From contig CAYTSW010000110.1 of the NCBI GenBank assembly GCA_964440605.1, positions 1 through 9,731 on the forward strand: a stretch of 9,731 nt of DNA. Direction: 5' to 3'. Below, one piece after another: positions 5,682 to 9,731 of the stretch; position 1 is the stretch's first letter; each line of letters opens with the position of its first letter. The translations under genes were made by a program, and so were the position numbers. The DNA comes from CAYTSW01 sp964440605. Lineage in GTDB: Bacteria > Planctomycetota > Phycisphaerae > Phycisphaerales > UBA1924. Below the pieces are notes generated by a model that ran no database searches, was not told where the DNA came from, and saw only the letters and a program-made list of their open reading frames with translations.

Positions 5682-7712
5682 ATGGCCGACGAACAGACCG
5701 GCGCCACGCCGGCGGGCGGCGACGCCCCCAAGAAGACCGCGAAGCGCACGGGCAAAAAGAAGACCTCGGCGAGCGGCTCCAAGAAGAAGGCGATCGGCAA
5801 GAAGTCGTCGTCCAAGAAGACCGCGAGCAAAGCCGCGACCAAGAAGAAAACCGCCAAGGCCGGCAAGAAGAAGACCGCCAAGAAGGCGGCGAGCGAGAAG
5901 ACGACAAAGAAGACCGCCAAGACTCGCGCCGGCGGTGCGGCGAAGAAGGCGACACGCAAGACGACCAAAAAGAAGACCAAGCCGGTGGTGCGGGTCGAGG
6001 CGTCGCGGGAAGAGGCCGTTGAGCCCCCGGCAGAGCTCGAGGAGAGGCGGGGCGTCGAGGCGGGCACGATGGGCGGCGACCAAGGCGTCGAGCCGGCGAC
6101 CGGCGAGCGCGACGGCGGTGCGCAGGAAGCGGGCGAGACGCCCAAGCGCGACGCGAAGAAGCGCTCACGACGCGGCGGACGCAAGAAGGAGCACGATGGC
6201 GGCGGGGGGCGTGACACGGGCGGTGATGCGGCGACCGGCGTCGTGCTCGACGCAGAAGACGAGGCGGCCGCGACGGCGCCGGCCGGGCCCGACGCACGAG
6301 CGCCCATAGGCGACATCGAGTCGCGCGTGGAGAACTGGGAAGAGGTCTTCGAGGAGCAGACGTTCCGCGATCTGAAGCTGCGCGAAAGCGTCTGCCGCGG
6401 CACGGACGCGATGGGCTTCAAGCACCCCACGAAGATCCAGGCGGAGCTGGTCCCCCTGGTGTTGCGGGGGCGGGACGTGCTGGGCCAGAGCCGGACGGGC
6501 ACGGGCAAGACCGCGGCGTTCGGCCTGCCGCTGCTGCACCTGGCGGATCGCGGCAAGGCGTTCCAGACGATCGTTCTGGCGCCGACGCGTGAGCTGGCGA
6601 TCCAGATCGCCGACGAGATGCGCGACCTGGCGCGATTCACTCCGGTGCGTGTGTCGGCGGTGTACGGCGGCCAGAAGATCCAGAGCCAGGCCAAGCGGCT
6701 CGAGAAGAAGCCCGAGATCATCGTGGCGACGCCCGGGCGTTTGCTGGATATGAAGGAACGCGGGTACCTGCACTTCCGCAATGTGCGGTACGCGGTGCTC
6801 GATGAGGTCGACCGGATGCTGGACATCGGCTTTCGCGACGACATCAAGCGGATCCTGAGCCAGATGCCGCGCGAGCGCCAGACGGTCTTTGTCAGCGCGA
6901 CGATCGGCCCGGAGATCGAGCAGCTCGCGCGGACGTTCATGGACAACCCCGAGAAGTTGGTGACGACGGGTTCGTCGCTGACGGTGTCGCTGGTCAAGCA
7001 GTTTTACATCTCGGTGGCGCGGTGGGACAAGCCGCGGATGCTCCGGCACATCTTCGAGAAAGCGAATCCCGAGCTGACGATCGTGTTCTGCCGGATGAAG
7101 CGCACGGTGGACAAGGTCGCCAAGTACCTCACGGACAAGGGGATCGACGCCCACGCGATTCACGGCGACATGTATCAGGGCAAGCGCAACAGCGTGATCC
7201 GCAAGCTGCGCGAGGGGGAGATGTCGGTCGTCGTCGCGTCGGACCTGGCGGCGCGGGGTCTGGACGTCGAGGGCATCACGCACGTGATCAACTTCGACCT
7301 GCCCGAGGACCCCGAGGTGTACATCCACCGCATCGGTCGCACGGCTCGCGCCGGGCGCGAGGGCGTGGCGTGGAGCTTCGTGACGCCCGAAGAGGGCGGG
7401 CTGCTGACGGACATCGAGATGCTCGCGAACACGCACATCGAGCCCCTGGAGTACAGGGACTTCAAGCCCGGCCCGGTGCCCAAGGCGGTGGAGGAAGAGA
7501 AGCAGCGCGACGCCGAGCGTCACAAGCGCCTGGAGGGTCAGAGCCGCTTCGCCGAGCGTTTGCCGGGGCAGACCGCGACGAAGGACGCCAAGCGTTTCCC
7601 GGGCGGTGTCGTGCCCACGAAGCTTCCGCCCAAGCGGCTGCGCGGGAAGATCATGACCGCCCGCAGCGCGAAGCGTGCGCCCTCGGAGGAGGGCTCCAAG
7701 AGCGAGGACTGA
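5682..7712 (+). CDS. DEAD-box RNA helicase with histone H1-like basic N-terminal tail
   Basis: ATP-dependent RNA unwinding enzyme of superfamily 2, likely acting in RNA remodelling, ribosome assembly or decay; 676 residues. Residues about 16-100 are a Lys/Ala/Thr-rich tail with repeats like KKTAKK, resembling bacterial histone H1-like proteins. An acidic/Gly-rich linker runs to about 225. The core follows: GFKHPTKIQ Q-motif (Q253), SRTGTGKT (270-277), PTRELA (301-306), GG (329-330), TPGR (350-353), DEVD (374-377), SAT (405-407), TIVFC (466-470), ARGLD (524-528) and HRIGRTAR (549-556). Motif II is DEVD rather than DEAD; the acidic residues needed for Mg-ATP remain. The C-terminal 80 residues are charged and end in a basic stretch. 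ATG 5682 was preferred over in-frame ATG 5604, whose extension is Cys/Arg/Pro-rich and unlike the tail. It resembles RhlE/CsdA-type helicases, but the subfamily is unassigned. Confidence 0.95.
   Translation: MADEQTGATPAGGDAPKKTAKRTGKKKTSASGSKKKAIGKKSSSKKTASKAATKKKTAKAGKKKTAKKAASEKTTKKTAKTRAGGAAKKATRKTTKKKTKPVVRVEASREEAVEPPAELEERRGVEAGTMGGDQGVEPATGERDGGAQEAGETPKRDAKKRSRRGGRKKEHDGGGGRDTGGDAATGVVLDAEDEAAATAPAGPDARAPIGDIESRVENWEEVFEEQTFRDLKLRESVCRGTDAMGFKHPTKIQAELVPLVLRGRDVLGQSRTGTGKTAAFGLPLLHLADRGKAFQTIVLAPTRELAIQIADEMRDLARFTPVRVSAVYGGQKIQSQAKRLEKKPEIIVATPGRLLDMKERGYLHFRNVRYAVLDEVDRMLDIGFRDDIKRILSQMPRERQTVFVSATIGPEIEQLARTFMDNPEKLVTTGSSLTVSLVKQFYISVARWDKPRMLRHIFEKANPELTIVFCRMKRTVDKVAKYLTDKGIDAHAIHGDMYQGKRNSVIRKLREGEMSVVVASDLAARGLDVEGITHVINFDLPEDPEVYIHRIGRTARAGREGVAWSFVTPEEGGLLTDIEMLANTHIEPLEYRDFKPGPVPKAVEEEKQRDAERHKRLEGQSRFAERLPGQTATKDAKRFPGGVVPTKLPPKRLRGKIMTARSAKRAPSEEGSKSED
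5727..5993 (+). repeat. Degenerate Lys/Ala/Thr-coding repeats
   Basis: The DNA encoding the helicase tail is built from variants of AAG/AAA, ACC and GCC codons. The 11-mer AAGAAGACCGC occurs exactly four times, at 5730, 5814, 5868 and 5907, with many near copies. Spacing is irregular (84, 54 and 39 bases). All three spacings are multiples of three, so all copies are in the same reading frame. Such DNA is prone to slippage, so tail length may vary between strains. Confidence 0.75.
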
Positions 7713-7727
7713 CAGCGGGCGTGTTGA

Positions 7728-9731
7728 TTACCGATTGCCACCGAGGTCGGGGATGAGGTCGAGCACGGTGTCCAGGGCGGCGCCGGGGAGTCGTTTGGCG
7801 AACTCTTCGGCGTCGGGAGCGACCGAGTAGTCGTCCATGGGCCCCTTGACCCGGATGGGGATGCGGGCGAGTTCGCGCGCCCCGGGGAGCCGGTTGAGGA
7901 TCGACAGCACGTCACGGGAGATGTCCTCGGCGAGACGGTCAACGGGCACGTCGAGGATGAGGTTGATGCGGTCGCGCTGGAGGTTCATGCGCCCGTCGAC
8001 GATGATGGTGGTCTCGCCGACCGGGACCTCGACCTTGTTGTAATAGAGGAAGCCGCGTTCGATGGGCATGTCGAAGGGCTGGAAGCGTTGTCCGACGACG
8101 CCTTCGCTCTGGAGTCCCGCGAGGTCGAGCACGGTGGCGATGAAGGGGAGCCGGTCGACGCCGCGTGCGCGGAAGCGCAGCGTGCCGGGATCGATGCGCA
8201 GCTCGCCATTGAGCTTGGCGAGGTCGCCGTCGATGGGGAGCTCGAGCCGCTTGATGTCGATCACCATGGGCTCGTCGAGGGCGGTCTTCTCGAAGCGGTC
8301 GAAGAGGATGAGCAGGCGAGGCAGGACGTCGCGTTCGAACTCCTCGGTGGTCTGCAGCAGGGTGACTTGCGCGCCTTGGTCGATGTTGAGGACGAAGCCG
8401 TCGAGGGAGCCGGTGAGTCTTCCGTTGGAGAACGGGGATGAGAAGCTGGCCTCGATGCGTCCGGTCCGATCGGCGAAGGAGAGGTCGGTGGCTTTGGCGT
8501 TGAGTTGTGTGAGGTCGCTGGTGAAGGCGCCGATGACGCCGTCGGTGCGGGCGATGGCGTCGAGCAGGGGGGCGGGGACTTCGCCGTCGAGTTCCAGCGT
8601 GCGCACGACGGTGGTGGAGGGGGTGAGGGCCCATTGATGGTTGATGATGTCCTCGACCGTCGCGTCGAGACGCAGAGACGTGCGCGTGCGCATGGTCGAC
8701 TCGCCCGGCGCCAGGGGGCCTTCGGCTTGGACCTGCTCGGTGGCGGCGAGACTGATCGCAAACGCGCCGTTGCCTTGTGCCTTGAGCGTGCCGTCCATGG
8801 GCGGGATGCGGTACGAGCCGTCGGCGCCGGAGACGATGATGTCGGTGGTAGCGAGGCGTGCGTTGATCGTGTCGAGGAGCGAAGCGGCGTCGGTGAAGCC
8901 GACGTCGGTGATGCTGATGCGGTACTCGACGCGTTGGGCGACGCGCAGGCCGCCGGCTTCGCTGGCCGGTTCGTCGGGTCCGACGCCGAGGAGAAGTCGA
9001 TCGACGGTGCGCGGGTCGAGCTGCGAGGTGAGGGTGAGAGGTTTGTCCAGGCGGTAGTCGCCCGGCGCGACGGCCTTGAAGCCGGCGGTGAGCTGCAGGC
9101 CGGGCGCGCCGAAGGTGAGATCGATCGGGCTCATGCCCGGGCCGGGCTGCTGCCCGGCGGGCACGACCTCGACGCGGCCGTTGAACTGGCCTTCGAGAGT
9201 GGTCTGGATCTCGCCTTGGGCCTTGAGGAGTGTGTCCAGGGCCTGCGCATCGCCCCGTCGGAGGCGGAGCATGCCGCGTGAGCGTGCGGGAAGGTCGGCG
9301 ATGCGGGCGAAGGGATTGCCCGCGGGCACTTCGAGGTCGCCGTCGATGGTCAAGACATCGGCGCGCGAAGCGGGGCTGCCCGCCGCGGGGTCGAAGACGG
9401 TGATGTTGGGTGAGATGGCGGAGGGGTCGCTCCCCGCTGAGCCGCGCCAGGCGATGCCGATGGTGTGCGCGAGCAGGCCGACGCGGGTGGTCTCGCCCTC
9501 TCTGAACGAGGGCACGCCGGCGAGGATGACCGGCTCGTCGTCGGGCGTGCGCAGGGAGATGTTGATCGCGCGGACCGCGTTCCAGTTGGGGCTGACGCGG
9601 TTGACGAGCGGTATGGCGAAGGCGCCGGTCTCGATGACGAGGCGGGTTGGGCGATCGAGGCGCAGGTCGTCGGACATGCGCCCGAGCACATCGCTGGCGA
9701 AGGTGTCGACGATCGTCGGGGTGACGCGTGT
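7728..9731 (-). CDS. AsmA-like envelope protein, C-terminal part (open at right edge)
   Basis: The visible 667 residues are the C-terminal part of a larger protein whose start lies beyond the right edge; the frame is open to base 9731. The sequence is rich in short alternating strands with no membrane segment, as in the long beta-structures of AsmA/TamB/YhdP-type proteins that bridge inner and outer membranes. The best clues are in the last 150 residues: a segment ending QPFDMPIERGFLYYNKVEV, then VGETTIIVDGRMNLQRD, then IPIRVKGPMDDYSVAPD. The pattern (a layer of strands, then a minus-sign-like 'iPv.v.G...d..v.Pd' ending) is common at AsmA-like C-termini. This assignment rests on overall pattern, without a signature motif, so the exact family is unsure. 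The TAA stop is 15 bases from the convergent helicase stop, with no hairpin between. Function in lipid or polymer transport is inferred only. Confidence 0.6.
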   Translation of the reverse strand, partial: TRVTPTIVDTFASDVLGRMSDDLRLDRPTRLVIETGAFAIPLVNRVSPNWNAVRAINISLRTPDDEPVILAGVPSFREGETTRVGLLAHTIGIAWRGSAGSDPSAISPNITVFDPAAGSPASRADVLTIDGDLEVPAGNPFARIADLPARSRGMLRLRRGDAQALDTLLKAQGEIQTTLEGQFNGRVEVVPAGQQPGPGMSPIDLTFGAPGLQLTAGFKAVAPGDYRLDKPLTLTSQLDPRTVDRLLLGVGPDEPASEAGGLRVAQRVEYRISITDVGFTDAASLLDTINARLATTDIIVSGADGSYRIPPMDGTLKAQGNGAFAISLAATEQVQAEGPLAPGESTMRTRTSLRLDATVEDIINHQWALTPSTTVVRTLELDGEVPAPLLDAIARTDGVIGAFTSDLTQLNAKATDLSFADRTGRIEASFSSPFSNGRLTGSLDGFVLNIDQGAQVTLLQTTEEFERDVLPRLLILFDRFEKTALDEPMVIDIKRLELPIDGDLAKLNGELRIDPGTLRFRARGVDRLPFIATVLDLAGLQSEGVVGQRFQPFDMPIERGFLYYNKVEVPVGETTIIVDGRMNLQRDRINLILDVPVDRLAEDISRDVLSILNRLPGARELARIPIRVKGPMDDYSVAPDAEEFAKRLPGAALDTVLDLIPDLGGNR

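Noticed and set aside
5727..5993. Repeated AAGAAGACCGC as a CRISPR or satellite array
   Set aside because: Spacing is irregular, no unique spacers exist, and all copies are in one coding frame of the basic tail.
5336..6997. Long minus-strand open frame across the helicase N-terminus
   Set aside because: Ser/Arg/Phe-rich antisense reading of the Lys-rich tail and helicase core; no motif.

Overview
The window is GC-rich, compact bacterial chromosome. The gene set is housekeeping: tryptophan, folate, peptidoglycan, RNA metabolism and envelope. GC strongly favours third codon positions, and most starts lack a Shine-Dalgarno sequence. A double-membrane bacterium with an AsmA-like protein and a helicase carrying a histone H1-like Lys/Ala-rich tail suggests a planctomycete, perhaps class Phycisphaerae. 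That placement is inference from style and content, not a database match. I see no insertion sequence, phage, CRISPR array, rRNA or intact tRNA, and no convincing new multi-gene system.

Layout, left to right. On the minus strand lie the first 34 codons of tryptophanyl-tRNA synthetase (trpS, 1-102, cut by the window edge) and, just upstream of it, a CPBP-family intramembrane protease (136-1107). The protease and trpC (plus, 1106-1942) point away from each other and share one CATG as start codons. A 409-base non-coding stretch follows (1943-2351). It holds a strong hairpin oriented as a minus-strand terminator and a 116-base imperfectly folded element closed by a perfect 12-bp inverted repeat. 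This is the least explained part of the window. Next come pabB (2352-3623) and a Nudix hydrolase (3616-4182), translationally overlapped and both plausibly serving folate synthesis. Alanine racemase (alr, minus, 4171-5418) converges on the Nudix gene with a 12-base overlap. Across a 263-base divergent gap with a candidate promoter lies a DEAD-box RNA helicase (5682-7712), which has a basic low-complexity N-terminal tail and DEVD instead of DEAD. Facing it 15 bases away is the C-terminal 667 residues of a large AsmA-like protein (minus, 7728-9731, open at the right edge).

How the genes relate. TrpC makes indole-3-glycerol phosphate for tryptophan, and TrpS charges tRNA with that amino acid, but they lie on opposite strands and are unlikely to be co-transcribed. 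PabB takes chorismate into p-aminobenzoate. The Nudix enzyme could supply the pterin half of folate by removing pyrophosphate from dihydroneopterin triphosphate. Alr, the helicase and the AsmA-like protein look like independent units packed closely together.
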